Assembly (NCBI GenBank): GCA_002029295.1
Contig: MZGW01000009.1
Location: 1 to 64,000, forward strand
Origin: Alkalithermobacter paradoxus
GTDB lineage: Bacteria; Bacillota; Clostridia; Peptostreptococcales; Peptostreptococcaceae
Direction: 5' to 3'
DNA: 64,000 bases
In this document: piece by piece, positions 55,465 through 63,765 of the stretch
How the letters are laid out: each line of letters begins with the position of its first letter
How positions within the stretch are numbered: position 1 is the stretch's first letter
Program-made: the position numbers and the translations under genes
The notes under the pieces: model-generated
Told to the model about the DNA's origin: nothing
The model's database searches: none
Seen by the model: the letters and a program-made list of their open reading frames with translations, nothing else

Positions 55465-57897
55465 CTAATTATTATGGAAGTCAAGTAGGCCGTGATAATA
55501 CTTACCTGGAAATGCAGTGTTTAAACGTTCAATCAATTCTTCTCCGTTAACAATTTCTACCCCTGTGCTTTTTGCCTCTCTTTTACCGTGTTCAGTGTAA
55601 TCAGAAGTAGTAATACAAATTGCATGTTGTATCTCGGCTGAATACTGTACCATCATACTATGCAGTCTTTGTATCGGCTCTCCACCGACATTGCCAATCC
55701 AGCGCTTAGCTTGGAAAATGTATCCTTCCAATTCTCCAGTTTGAGGATTAATTTTCTTAGCTCGAAGATCTACTCCCCTGTCACCTGCACCGCCTATGCG
55801 TATTACATTTATAAATCCTTCAGATGTTAAAAGATCTTTAAGAACATTTTCAAAACTATAGCCATCGAGCATTGAGATATCGATAGCATCTTCTGTAGGA
55901 GATGCAGATACTCTTGTTTTTCTGGTATATGAACTCTTCTCATCTGTGTTACAATAGTTTTCTATCAAGTTTACGATATACTTTTCCCTCGAAGGATCTT
56001 CAAGAATTTGAGCTAGAATGTTAGGGTCACCATTACAGACTTTACTACTAATTTCAAAATACAAATCATCAAGTGTAAAAGAGCCCCATTTTTCAAGTAG
56101 GTTATTGATTAGTATCGGTACAATGTCATAGAGTTTATTGAATAAAGTCGTGTTGTCTTCTATCGATAAATATAGCTTATCTGGATCAACGTAAATCATA
56201 GAGGTTCGCGGATCTATTATAAATTGTTCGGAAATTAAACCTCTAATCCTGTTTATTTCATTTTCGGTTAAATCTTCCACCTGCTTATTTAGAATCTTTC
56301 TAGATACTTCCTTGTAAGCAGTGGTGAGAGTAATTCCGTTATTCTTCAATATCTGATTATATATTAACTTCCCTAGCTCTAATTCAATGTTTCTGTCATC
56401 TTTATACCAATAGGCTTTATCTTCATCTAACTTAATGAAGAAAATTAGCATCTCAGTAGAGAGAGTATCCCTCCACGCTGATTGTTTTCTGAGCGTTGGA
56501 TCATTTTTAGCTAGATCAATTCTATAGATATATTCAAAACCGTTCTTTCGAGCAAAATCAATAAATTTTGAGAAAGTTTCAAAAAACTTCTTTTTACCTA
56601 GATTGAGTGTAAAAGCAACCGTTCCATTAGTTTTGATTATTTTTGAAAATATAGAAAACATCTTATCTATAGATTCATAATAATTCTTGATGTCTTTTTC
56701 TCTTCTGCTTGGTGCATTGGTTACCACAATTTCTTCATCTAGCATTTGCTTACTTAACTGAAATTGATTTTTATCCGAAAAATTAAATAGCCAATCTCGA
56801 TACAACTGGTTTCTTTCTAAATAGGGTACCTGATCTGTATAAGGTGGGTCTGTATAAATCACGTCAAAATATTGATTAAATTTAGGTTGACTTAGAATTG
56901 TGGAATAGTCGCCATTCATTATATTAGCAAATGATAACAATGTCTCTTTATCCGGTGATTGTTCACAATAGTATTTATTATAAGCCACCATATTATTGTA
57001 TTTTGATTCAAATAGATACCAAACATTCATGTCTTGTGCTTTATTCTGTATAACATGATATAAAATATCAGAACTAGAACCGTACTGAGTAATCTTACTT
57101 AGAGTTAAAGCTGAAACGAGAGCATGTTGTATGAAATCCTTTTCTATACAGTCAGGAAGCGATGATATTTTATCTTGAATTAATAATAGTGCGTACTTGT
57201 TTCTATTAGAAAAATTTCTATCATAGCGATCGGCTCCTGTACTTGAAGTAATATTTATACGACTATTTGTTATTAGTTCATGATCCGGGAATCTTGAGGT
57301 ATCTAGAGAGTTTACTTCGGAAAGCTTTTGTTCATCTTCAGTAGAAAATGTCTTAGAAGTATCTTCGCAAACCGGACATTTGTAATAAAGTTTAACATTT
57401 TTTCCGTCAACAATTTCTCTGTGGGGTTGAGGATTAAAGTATTCTTGTGAAACTGGATCAAAATATAATGTTTTTATATAATTTACTTCACCACAACAAT
57501 GAGTTTTATATAAGTACATTACATCATTAAATATTTCAGATTTGATTTCCTGAAACATGAGCTCAAGTTTATCATAATCAATTTTTGAGTGAAGAGTTTT
57601 TATAACATTGTAGGTATAGTTATCTAATTCAATACCAACTGTCTCTCTACCTAACATACTGCTAGCAAATACAAAAGATCCAGATCCCATAAAAGGGTCA
57701 CAAATTTTTGATTCTGGGGTACTAATATAATCCAGAACCTTTAAGGCTATGTTTTCTGATTTTCTCCCTTTAAAATTAAATGCTCTTTTGGCTATGGACG
57801 GTATAGAGTTACTTTCATCATCTAAGATTTTAATTAAATTTGAGAATTTCTCCAGTATTTCATTGGACACCTTTGCATTATAAGAATTGTTTTGCAT
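55465..57897 (-). CDS. DNA methyltransferase fused to an Mrr-type restriction nuclease domain
   Basis: The 810-residue protein joins modification and cleavage. The N-terminal half is a DNA methyltransferase: DPFMGSG at 67-73, a cysteine pair cluster (HCCG at about 133 and CPVC at 174-177), DPPY at 350-353 within TDPPYTDQVPY. A middle helical region (about 480-670) follows. The C-terminal ~130 residues (from about 679) are an Mrr_cat-like PD-(D/E)xK nuclease: FENVL with Glu683, GDRGVDLRA with Asp710, and FQAKRW with Gln729 and Lys731. All catalytic residues are present. The start is the ATG at 57897, 8 bases after GGGAGG; an upstream in-frame TTG is rejected. It lies behind the HTH regulator on the same strand. 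Confidence 0.88.
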   Translation of the reverse strand: MQNNSYNAKVSNEILEKFSNLIKILDDESNSIPSIAKRAFNFKGRKSENIALKVLDYISTPESKICDPFMGSGSFVFASSMLGRETVGIELDNYTYNVIKTLHSKIDYDKLELMFQEIKSEIFNDVMYLYKTHCCGEVNYIKTLYFDPVSQEYFNPQPHREIVDGKNVKLYYKCPVCEDTSKTFSTEDEQKLSEVNSLDTSRFPDHELITNSRINITSSTGADRYDRNFSNRNKYALLLIQDKISSLPDCIEKDFIQHALVSALTLSKITQYGSSSDILYHVIQNKAQDMNVWYLFESKYNNMVAYNKYYCEQSPDKETLLSFANIMNGDYSTILSQPKFNQYFDVIYTDPPYTDQVPYLERNQLYRDWLFNFSDKNQFQLSKQMLDEEIVVTNAPSRREKDIKNYYESIDKMFSIFSKIIKTNGTVAFTLNLGKKKFFETFSKFIDFARKNGFEYIYRIDLAKNDPTLRKQSAWRDTLSTEMLIFFIKLDEDKAYWYKDDRNIELELGKLIYNQILKNNGITLTTAYKEVSRKILNKQVEDLTENEINRIRGLISEQFIIDPRTSMIYVDPDKLYLSIEDNTTLFNKLYDIVPILINNLLEKWGSFTLDDLYFEISSKVCNGDPNILAQILEDPSREKYIVNLIENYCNTDEKSSYTRKTRVSASPTEDAIDISMLDGYSFENVLKDLLTSEGFINVIRIGGAGDRGVDLRAKKINPQTGELEGYIFQAKRWIGNVGGEPIQRLHSMMVQYSAEIQHAICITTSDYTEHGKREAKSTGVEIVNGEELIERLNTAFPGKYYHGLLDFHNN

Positions 57898-57913
57898 ATA
57901 TCTTTCCTCCCTT

Positions 57914-58396
57914 TCATTCAATTAATTGTGATGGTTTTACTTCTAAAAAACGCGATATAGTTTCTAAAGATTTTAAAGACGGTGTTTTGCTGTTACTATT
58001 TTTAAAGTATGAGTAATAGGTGTGCTCAGAGAAAACTCCGTCAAAATAAGCAACAAAGTCTGATGCGGTCTTTATGTCATATTTGTTTAAGTACTTACGT
58101 AAATTTATGCAAAATTGCACATTAGATAAATTCTCTATTCCACCAATAAACCCATAGCTATTAAAATCTATTTGGCGACCAATTAAGTCTTTTGAGTAAA
58201 TTTGCATTTTATTCGCAATTTTATCTAAAACAGCAAGAGGCGGAGTTCTTTGGAAATTAAGCCATGATACCAATCGATTATAATTAATGGAAAGAAAGTC
58301 TGCTAGTTCTCTAACAGTTAAAAACCCTTTGTAAGATATATAATTATTTAAATTAGAAACAAAAAACTGCATAGATAACATTTGTTTTATTTCCAC
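57914..58396 (-). CDS. Double helix-turn-helix regulator (controller-like)
   Basis: The 160-residue protein appears to contain two Cro/CI-like helix-turn-helix units, about 25-70 (TVRELADFLSINYNRLVSWL) and about 100-158 (TASDFVAYFDGVFSEHTYYS), each followed by a similar tail (PLAVLDKIANKMQIYSKDLI and SLKSLETISRFLEVKPSQLI). This duplicated layout suggests a controller protein for the restriction gene that follows 16 bases downstream. The start is GTG at 58396 with GGGAGG 6 bases before. Repeated palindromic sites lie just upstream (58452-58499) and are candidate operators. Confidence 0.8.
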   Translation of the reverse strand: MEIKQMLSMQFFVSNLNNYISYKGFLTVRELADFLSINYNRLVSWLNFQRTPPLAVLDKIANKMQIYSKDLIGRQIDFNSYGFIGGIENLSNVQFCINLRKYLNKYDIKTASDFVAYFDGVFSEHTYYSYFKNSNSKTPSLKSLETISRFLEVKPSQLIE

Positions 58397-58451
58397 TATT
58401 ATCCTCCCAATGTTATGACTTTATGATATAATAATAACACAGTTGAAATGT

Positions 58452-58499
58452 GATATTAGTACCAAAAGTGTATTAGTTGTGGTATTAGTACTAAAAGTG
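58452..58499. promoter_or_regulatory. Repeated operator-like sites in the divergent promoter region
   Basis: GATATTAGTACCAAAAGTG (58452-58470) and GGTATTAGTACTAAAAGTG (58481-58499) are near-identical repeats 29 bases apart. The core TTAGTACTAA of the second is a perfect palindrome and TTAGTACCAA of the first is nearly so. They lie between the HTH/Mrr operon (minus) and the ImmA-type gene (plus). The likely binding protein is the double-HTH regulator or the HTH of the ImmA protein; which one is inferred. Confidence 0.55.
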
Positions 58500-58567
58500 A
58501 AAATTACATTTGTTACTAATTTCTAACGTGTATAATTCGGATATTTTTAAATGAAAGGAGGAGTACT

Positions 58568-60439
58568 ATGACAGCCAATCGATCATTTACAGATTATGTT
58601 GCGAGTAGGTTTTACAACGATTTCTACTCAGTCATAGAAAAATATATTGAAGAGAGCATTGGTAGTTTAGATTTAAACCTGCGAAGTATAAAGAATATGG
58701 GGCAGGTCAACCTCTCGGAAATTGAAGTTAAATTAGTATCAGTCAATGATCTCCCAGATATGAAAATTGAGTTTGATGTCATTGTAGATGCAGAAATTGA
58801 AGTAGCAGAGGGTGACTATCATTATGATAATTTTGAACAGTGTAACCACTGGTTCTTGTTGCACTGTTCAGGAGATTTGGCTTGCAATTTAGATGACTTT
58901 ACAATCTCTAGTGTAACTGAGTATACCAGTAAAAATAAACAGCCAAAACCTATGTCGGACTCTCTTGTTCCTATCATCTATAAGGAGCAACTGGAATCTG
59001 TCGCTACAGACTTTCTTCGCAGACACTACCCAGAAGCACTAAAGACCCCAATGGCAATTGAACCACAAGTACTAGCAGAAAAAATGGGTCTTACAGTGGA
59101 AATGAGAGAAATTACAAAGGATTTCTCTGTTTTTGGACAGCTATACTTTCATGATTGTGATGCAGTATTCTATGATGAAGACAGTGATGAGATGGTACAG
59201 ACCCATGTAGATGCCAGAACTATCATAGTTGATCCAAAAGCGTTCTTCCTACGTAATCTAGGATCGGTAAACAATACCATTGTCCATGAGTGTGTTCATT
59301 GGGATCAGCATAGAAAAGCATTTGAATTGGAGCGGCTCTATAACAACAGCCTAACACGAATTAAGTGTCAGGTAGTTGGTGGCATAAAGGACAATAGCAG
59401 AGATGCAACTGATTGGATGGAATGGCAGGCAAATGCTCTCACTCCAAAGATACAAATGCCTCTTGCAATGTTTAAAACCCAAGCGTTTAAGTATATTAAG
59501 CAATTTCGTACGGAGTTAGGAACATCTGAACTTATAGATGTAATGGAGCCAGTTATTGACGCTTTGGCTACGTTTTTCTGTGTTTCTCGAACCGCAGCAA
59601 AAATCCGAATGATTGATGCTGGGTATGAGGAAGCAATTGGAACTTTTACTTACATAGATGGTCGTTACGTCAAACCTCATAGGTTTAAGAAGGGTGCACT
59701 TGAAAAAAACCAGACATTTTCCATTGGTGCGGAAGATGCGGCAATTCAGGGACTTACCAACCCTACATTAAGTGCTCTTGTAAGGGATGGTAGTTACCAA
59801 TATGTTGATGCACATTTTGTTTTAAACCATCCCAAGTATGTAACTCAGGATATATTTGGGGAGACCGTACTAACTGACTATGCACGTAACCATATGGATG
59901 AGTGCTGCTTGATATTTGATTTATCAATAAAGTCGGGATGTAAGGAACGATATCATAGTGAATGTTTCTTAAATAGGGATGAAACTTCAGATATCGCCTT
60001 TGATATAGTATATGGAAGAGGATATCAGCATGCTTCGCCAGAAAAAAAGGCAGAAATGCTGGCAGCAAAACTTATGGAAGAGAATCGTATATATGGTGAA
60101 CTGCCAACTAACTATCATACTAGTCTGAAAATAGTGCGTGAGTGGAAAGATGTAACATTTAAAGAATTAGCGGAGAGAACGATGGTTAACGAACGCACTA
60201 TAAGGCGAATCGTTAATGGTGAAGAACAAGGGTCATTAAATTCAATCATTTTAATTTGCCTTGGATTACATCTCCCACCTAGAATCAGCTATCATATAAT
60301 TAACAACTCTCCTTTTCGGTTGAATTTTCATAATAACAATAGTCATATCTGGTATGATTTTGCTTTGACATACCTTTACCCCCAAACGATGGACGAAATA
60401 CGAGCTTTCTTACTAAAGCAAGGTGCAGATCCATTATAA
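58568..60439 (+). CDS. ImmA/IrrE-type metallopeptidase with C-terminal HTH
   Basis: The 623-residue protein has three parts. Residues about 1-150 are an unrecognised, mostly acidic domain. Residues about 160-330 hold an ImmA/IrrE-like zinc peptidase with VHECVHWDQH (His240, Glu241, His244). The C-terminal ~110 residues contain a helix-turn-helix (about 530-575, TFKELAERTMVNERTIRRIV). ImmA peptidases classically cut phage-type repressors to induce mobile elements; here peptidase and DNA-binding parts are in one chain, so it could be an autoregulated switch. A strong ribosome-binding site AAAGGAGGAG precedes the ATG. Confidence 0.85.
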   Translation: MTANRSFTDYVASRFYNDFYSVIEKYIEESIGSLDLNLRSIKNMGQVNLSEIEVKLVSVNDLPDMKIEFDVIVDAEIEVAEGDYHYDNFEQCNHWFLLHCSGDLACNLDDFTISSVTEYTSKNKQPKPMSDSLVPIIYKEQLESVATDFLRRHYPEALKTPMAIEPQVLAEKMGLTVEMREITKDFSVFGQLYFHDCDAVFYDEDSDEMVQTHVDARTIIVDPKAFFLRNLGSVNNTIVHECVHWDQHRKAFELERLYNNSLTRIKCQVVGGIKDNSRDATDWMEWQANALTPKIQMPLAMFKTQAFKYIKQFRTELGTSELIDVMEPVIDALATFFCVSRTAAKIRMIDAGYEEAIGTFTYIDGRYVKPHRFKKGALEKNQTFSIGAEDAAIQGLTNPTLSALVRDGSYQYVDAHFVLNHPKYVTQDIFGETVLTDYARNHMDECCLIFDLSIKSGCKERYHSECFLNRDETSDIAFDIVYGRGYQHASPEKKAEMLAAKLMEENRIYGELPTNYHTSLKIVREWKDVTFKELAERTMVNERTIRRIVNGEEQGSLNSIILICLGLHLPPRISYHIINNSPFRLNFHNNNSHIWYDFALTYLYPQTMDEIRAFLLKQGADPL

Positions 60440-60457
60440 AATTTCAAAATATTTTTG

Positions 60458-60488
60458 AAAAAACGGACACGGGATGTCCGTTTTTTTA
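60458..60488 (+). terminator. Terminator after the ImmA-type gene
   Basis: The stem AAAAACGGACA/TGTCCGTTTTT with a CGGGA loop ends in T residues. Confidence 0.93.
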
Positions 60489-60503
60489 GCTGTTAGGCAC
60501 ATG

Positions 60504-60548
60504 AGCCATACATAAATCCTTTTAAGGGTTTGTGTATGGCTTTTTTTA
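60504..60548 (+). terminator. Second terminator hairpin
   Basis: The stem AGCCATACATAAATCC pairs with GGGTTTGTGTATGGCT (mostly complementary, with G-T pairs) and is followed by TTTTTT. It stands 15 bases after the first terminator, insulating the next module. Confidence 0.85.
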
Positions 60549-60909
60549 TTGCTGTTTTTAGGTGTTTATATGAAAAAAGGCATCGTTTTGAGTATGAAAT
60601 TACCGGGCATGAGGTGTCCGCCAAGGCTGTCCATTTCTACCTTACAATAATATTAGACGAAGGAAAGGTCCTTCGTAAGTAGCTAGATTAAGACCGTTCC
60701 TCGTCTACAAAAAAATATCGAATGCCTGATTTGCAATAAGGGCAGAGGATACATATTGTTTCGCTCCAATCCATAAGGATTGTTGCGGTGCAATAGAAGT
60801 ACCTTACCTTATTGCGCTCATTTTCAGGATAAAAAGGTCTGTGTACTTCTGGTACAGGTCTATTTTTGTATCCTTTGCCGCCAATGCAATCCGGCGGAAA
60901 GGATGCAAA
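60549..60909. other. Gap upstream of the phage-type early module, with weak coding traces
   Basis: No convincing complete gene. On the plus strand an open frame ending at 60682 encodes FEYEITGHEVSAKAVHFYLT-like sequence, but its only ATG (60536) is inside the preceding terminator. On the minus strand a frame at 60688-60930 with a GTG start and no ribosome-binding site encodes a Cys-containing peptide (ILCPYCKSGIRYF). Both may be remnants. Confidence 0.35.
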
Positions 60910-61443
60910 ATGAAAATTAGAATTCAGCACGAAAACAAATCTATCTATCTGGAGGTACCAGACGAGGACTTTACCTTAATGATTGAGACGGATTATGAGG
61001 ACAGGCTATCTTCTGCAGAGGACAAAGAAACTGTGACCCGGCGCTCTCCACAGGAGATAATGGACGAACGTTTCAACAAGCCGGAGTACAATAACTGGCA
61101 TAAATTTGACAGACACAGAGGTATGCCAAAGAAACCATTCCGCAAGGATGACCAAGAGGTTGATGAAACCGACCATATGGACTACTTCCCTGACTACTCA
61201 GATGAAATTGATAGAGAGAAAGAAGAAGAGTATGAACATATCTGTGAAATTATTCGCAAGGCTCTCAAGGAAAAACAAGCAGAGCTACTGATTGCTATAG
61301 TCTTGGATGGTGTTTCGGTAACAGAGTATGCAGCACGTGAGGGAGTAAGTGTAAGTGCCATTTCACATCGCTTAGATACAGCTAAGAAGAATTTCAAAAA
61401 AATCTATCCAAAATCCTCAACTTTCCCCTCTTGCCATGGCTAA
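60910..61443 (+). CDS. Sigma-70 region 4-like protein of a mobile element
   Basis: The 177-residue product has an N-terminal acidic stretch (ENKSIYLEVPDEDF, about 7-20), a middle charged region (about 55-110), and a C-terminal helix-turn-helix resembling sigma factor region 4 (about 132-170, VLDGVSVTEYAAREGVSVSA then SHRLDTAKKNF). Similar proteins open the early regions of clostridial phages and integrative elements. It may direct transcription of the genes behind it. The start ATG at 60910 has GGAAAGGA ahead; in-frame upstream codons are not supported. Base composition is richer in G+C than the host genes. Confidence 0.75.
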   Translation: MKIRIQHENKSIYLEVPDEDFTLMIETDYEDRLSSAEDKETVTRRSPQEIMDERFNKPEYNNWHKFDRHRGMPKKPFRKDDQEVDETDHMDYFPDYSDEIDREKEEEYEHICEIIRKALKEKQAELLIAIVLDGVSVTEYAAREGVSVSAISHRLDTAKKNFKKIYPKSSTFPSCHG

Positions 61444-61488
61444 TAGTTAGAGGGCAGCACATAAACGCTCTCGGAAAGAGGTGAATAC

Positions 61489-61707
61489 ATGAAGCACAAC
61501 TTGAAAATCAGTGTTTCAAAAAAACCACAGTCTGGCGGGATTGTTTCCTGTCGAAACGTCACCATTAGGGAGCGTTTCCTTCGTTTCTTACTTGGTGATA
61601 AGCAGAAACTAACCATCCTTGTTCCGGGTGATACCGTACAGGAACTCGCCATCAGTGAGATTAAGGAAGGAGGAATAAGCCATGAGCAAGATCAAGCTAC
61701 TCCTTGA
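61489..61707 (+). CDS. Small hypothetical protein of the mobile element
   Basis: The 72-residue basic product begins MKHNLKISVSKKPQSGGIVS, with a clear ribosome-binding site AAAGAGGTGA. It overlaps the next gene by 26 bases, indicating a compact phage-like operon. No motif was recognised. Small proteins of this kind commonly precede the DUF2800/DUF2815 pair in clostridial phages, as far as recalled. Confidence 0.65.
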   Translation: MKHNLKISVSKKPQSGGIVSCRNVTIRERFLRFLLGDKQKLTILVPGDTVQELAISEIKEGGISHEQDQATP

Positions 61708-62005
61708 TGTGGTTTCCGATATGCGCTCTTTGGCAGACAGCATACAAGCGGTTGCTGATGTAATGGCGGGCAATGAACCTGTCGAAACAAAAGAACCGAC
61801 TACAACTGTAAAAGAGCCTGAACCAAATAAAAAGGAAATCACTCTGGAGGAAGTCAGAGCAAAACTCGCTGAAAAGAGTCAAGCCGGTCTTACTGCCCAA
61901 GTAAGAGAAATAATCCAAAAATACGGTGGCTCTAAATTAAGCGAAGTGGACCCAAAACATTATGCAGATATGTTAAAAGATGCGGAGGTACTTGGGAATG
62001 AGTGA
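61682..62005 (+). CDS. Small hypothetical acidic protein of the mobile element
   Basis: The 107-residue product starts MSKIKLLLDVVSDMRSLADS, has a proline/glutamate-rich linker (about 35-58) and ends with a helical part (LAEKSQAGLTAQVREIIQKY, about 62-81) that resembles the C-terminal helix seen in rRNA-biogenesis-like phage accessory proteins; no function follows from this. An AAGGAGG site precedes the ATG. It overlaps both neighbours, 26 bases upstream and 8 bases downstream. Confidence 0.7.
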   Translation: MSKIKLLLDVVSDMRSLADSIQAVADVMAGNEPVETKEPTTTVKEPEPNKKEITLEEVRAKLAEKSQAGLTAQVREIIQKYGGSKLSEVDPKHYADMLKDAEVLGNE

Positions 62006-63146
62006 TCATGCAGTTCTTTCCGCATCAGGCGCCCATAGGTGGCTGAATTGCCTTCCGTCTGCACGATTGGAACTGGAGTTTGTAAATAACGAATCCAGTG
62101 CAGCTGCCGAAGGCACCGCCGCCCATGCTCTCTGCGAACATAAACTCAAAAAAGCACTTCATATGAGAAGTAAGCGTCCTGTCTCAGTTTATAACTCCGA
62201 TGAGATGGAAGAACACAGTGATGCATATGTGGAATTTGTAATGGAGCAGTTGGAGCTGGCAAAGCAGAGCTGCACAGACCCTTTAATACTAATCGAACAG
62301 CGTCTTGATTTTTCTTGCTATGTTCCACAGGGATTTGGAACCGGTGACTGCATCATTATTGCCGATAAGAAACTTCACATTATCGATTTCAAGTATGGCA
62401 TGGGAGTATTGGTAGATGCGGTGGACAATCCACAGATGAAGTTGTACGCACTGGGTGCTTTAGAAATTTACGATAGTTTGTACGACATCGAGGAAGTTTC
62501 CATGACCATTTTCCAGCCACGCAGAGAGAATGTCAGCACATGGACAATACGGGTAGAGGATCTGAAAGATTGGGCAGAAAAAGAACTAAAACCAAGGGCT
62601 AAAAAAGCTTATGACGGTGAAGGTGAATATCTTCCGGGTGAGTGGTGTACTTTCTGTCGAGCGGCAGTTAAATGCCGTGCTAGGGCCGAGGAAAAACTGA
62701 AATTGGCACAATCGGAATTCAAGCTACCCCCACTACTTACGGACTCTGAAATCGAGGAAGTTCTATCTAAACTGTCCGATCTTACGAAGTGGGCAAATGA
62801 AATCATTGCTTATGCCACCGATGCAGCTGTTAATCACGGTAAAGAGTGGCATGGTTTTAAGGTTGTTGAGGGCAGATCTGTCCGCAAATTCAAGGATGAA
62901 GATGCTGTGGCTGAAGTAGCCAAAGCAAACGGTTATAAAGATATCTTTCGTCAGAGTCTCATCACTCTTACGGAAATGGAAAGGCTGATGGGCAAATCAA
63001 AATTTGAGAAGATACTCGGTGATCTTATATACAAGCCACCGGGAAAGCCGACTCTGGTCCCGCTATCGGATAAGCGTCCGGCTATGAACGTATCTAATGC
63101 AAAAAACGAATTTAACGAAATAACGGAGGAATGTGAATATGAATAA
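61998..63146 (+). CDS. DUF2800 protein (Cas4/RecB-like nuclease family, phage)
   Basis: The 382-residue product matches the DUF2800 family typical of phage replication modules, which has a PD-(D/E)xK RecB/Cas4-like fold. Start LSASGAHRWLNCLPSARLE and SSAAAEGTAAHALCEHKL are characteristic. A core Lys/Asp region LHIIDFKYGMGVLVD (about 132-146) holds the D-x-K nuclease motif, and cysteines CTFCRAAVKCRA (about 217-228) may hold a cluster, as in AddB/Cas4. The start ATG at 61998 follows GCGGAGGT; in-frame upstream ATG 61980 has no site. Overlaps the previous gene by 8 bases. Confidence 0.9.
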   Translation: MSDHAVLSASGAHRWLNCLPSARLELEFVNNESSAAAEGTAAHALCEHKLKKALHMRSKRPVSVYNSDEMEEHSDAYVEFVMEQLELAKQSCTDPLILIEQRLDFSCYVPQGFGTGDCIIIADKKLHIIDFKYGMGVLVDAVDNPQMKLYALGALEIYDSLYDIEEVSMTIFQPRRENVSTWTIRVEDLKDWAEKELKPRAKKAYDGEGEYLPGEWCTFCRAAVKCRARAEEKLKLAQSEFKLPPLLTDSEIEEVLSKLSDLTKWANEIIAYATDAAVNHGKEWHGFKVVEGRSVRKFKDEDAVAEVAKANGYKDIFRQSLITLTEMERLMGKSKFEKILGDLIYKPPGKPTLVPLSDKRPAMNVSNAKNEFNEITEECEYE

Positions 63147-63687
63147 TAAAAACAGAACGAAGGTTATTACTGGTGTAAACACACGTCTCAGCTACTTTCA
63201 TGGCTGGGAACCGGTATCCATCAATGGTGGGGCAGAAAAGTATAGTGTATCGGTATTGATTCCTAAATCGGATAAGGAAACCATTAATGCCATCAATGCA
63301 GCAGTTGATGCAGCTATTGAAGAGGGCATTGCAAAGTTTGGCGGTAAAAAACCAAATAAGGCTGCTATCAAGCTGCCGCTTCGAGATGGTGATGTAGAAC
63401 GAGATGATGAGGCTTATAAAGGACATTATTTTGTAAATGCCAACAGCACTACTCCGCCTCAGATTGTAGATAAAGCAGTCAAGCCTATTCTGGATCGCAA
63501 TGAGGTATACAGTGGTTGCTATGCAAGAGTGTCACTTAATTTCTATGCTTTCAATTCTAATGGGAACAAGGGTGTGGCCTGCGGACTTGGTAACATCCAG
63601 AAGATTAGAGACGGAGAGCCTTTAGGCAGCAGAACCACAGCGGCTGATGATTTCACCACAATTGAAGATGATGATTTCCTAGCATAA
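63139..63687 (+). CDS. DUF2815 protein (phage single-stranded DNA-binding protein-like)
   Basis: The 182-residue product fits DUF2815, T7 gp2.5-like single-strand DNA-binding proteins of phages. Recognised stretches are TRLSYFHGWEPVSINGG, KYSVSVLIPKSDKETI, LPLRDGDVERDDEAYKGHYF and the acidic C-terminal tail FTTIEDDDFLA, which in such proteins contacts partner enzymes. The start ATG at 63139 follows CGGAGG; the GTG at 63133 is in frame but too close. It overlaps DUF2800 by 8 bases. Usual order is DUF2800, DUF2815, DNA polymerase. Confidence 0.92.
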   Translation: MNNKNRTKVITGVNTRLSYFHGWEPVSINGGAEKYSVSVLIPKSDKETINAINAAVDAAIEEGIAKFGGKKPNKAAIKLPLRDGDVERDDEAYKGHYFVNANSTTPPQIVDKAVKPILDRNEVYSGCYARVSLNFYAFNSNGNKGVACGLGNIQKIRDGEPLGSRTTAADDFTTIEDDDFLA

Positions 63688-63765
63688 CAGCTAAAGTATG
63701 AATACAAACGGGGTGGTGGAAGTTGTTCTTCTGTCACCTCGTTTGCATTGGAAAGGGTGTAATAC

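Noticed and set aside
60688..60930. 80-codon minus-strand gene as a firm call
   Set aside because: GTG start without a ribosome-binding site, and it overlaps the start of the sigma-like gene. Kept only as a possible remnant in the gap entry.
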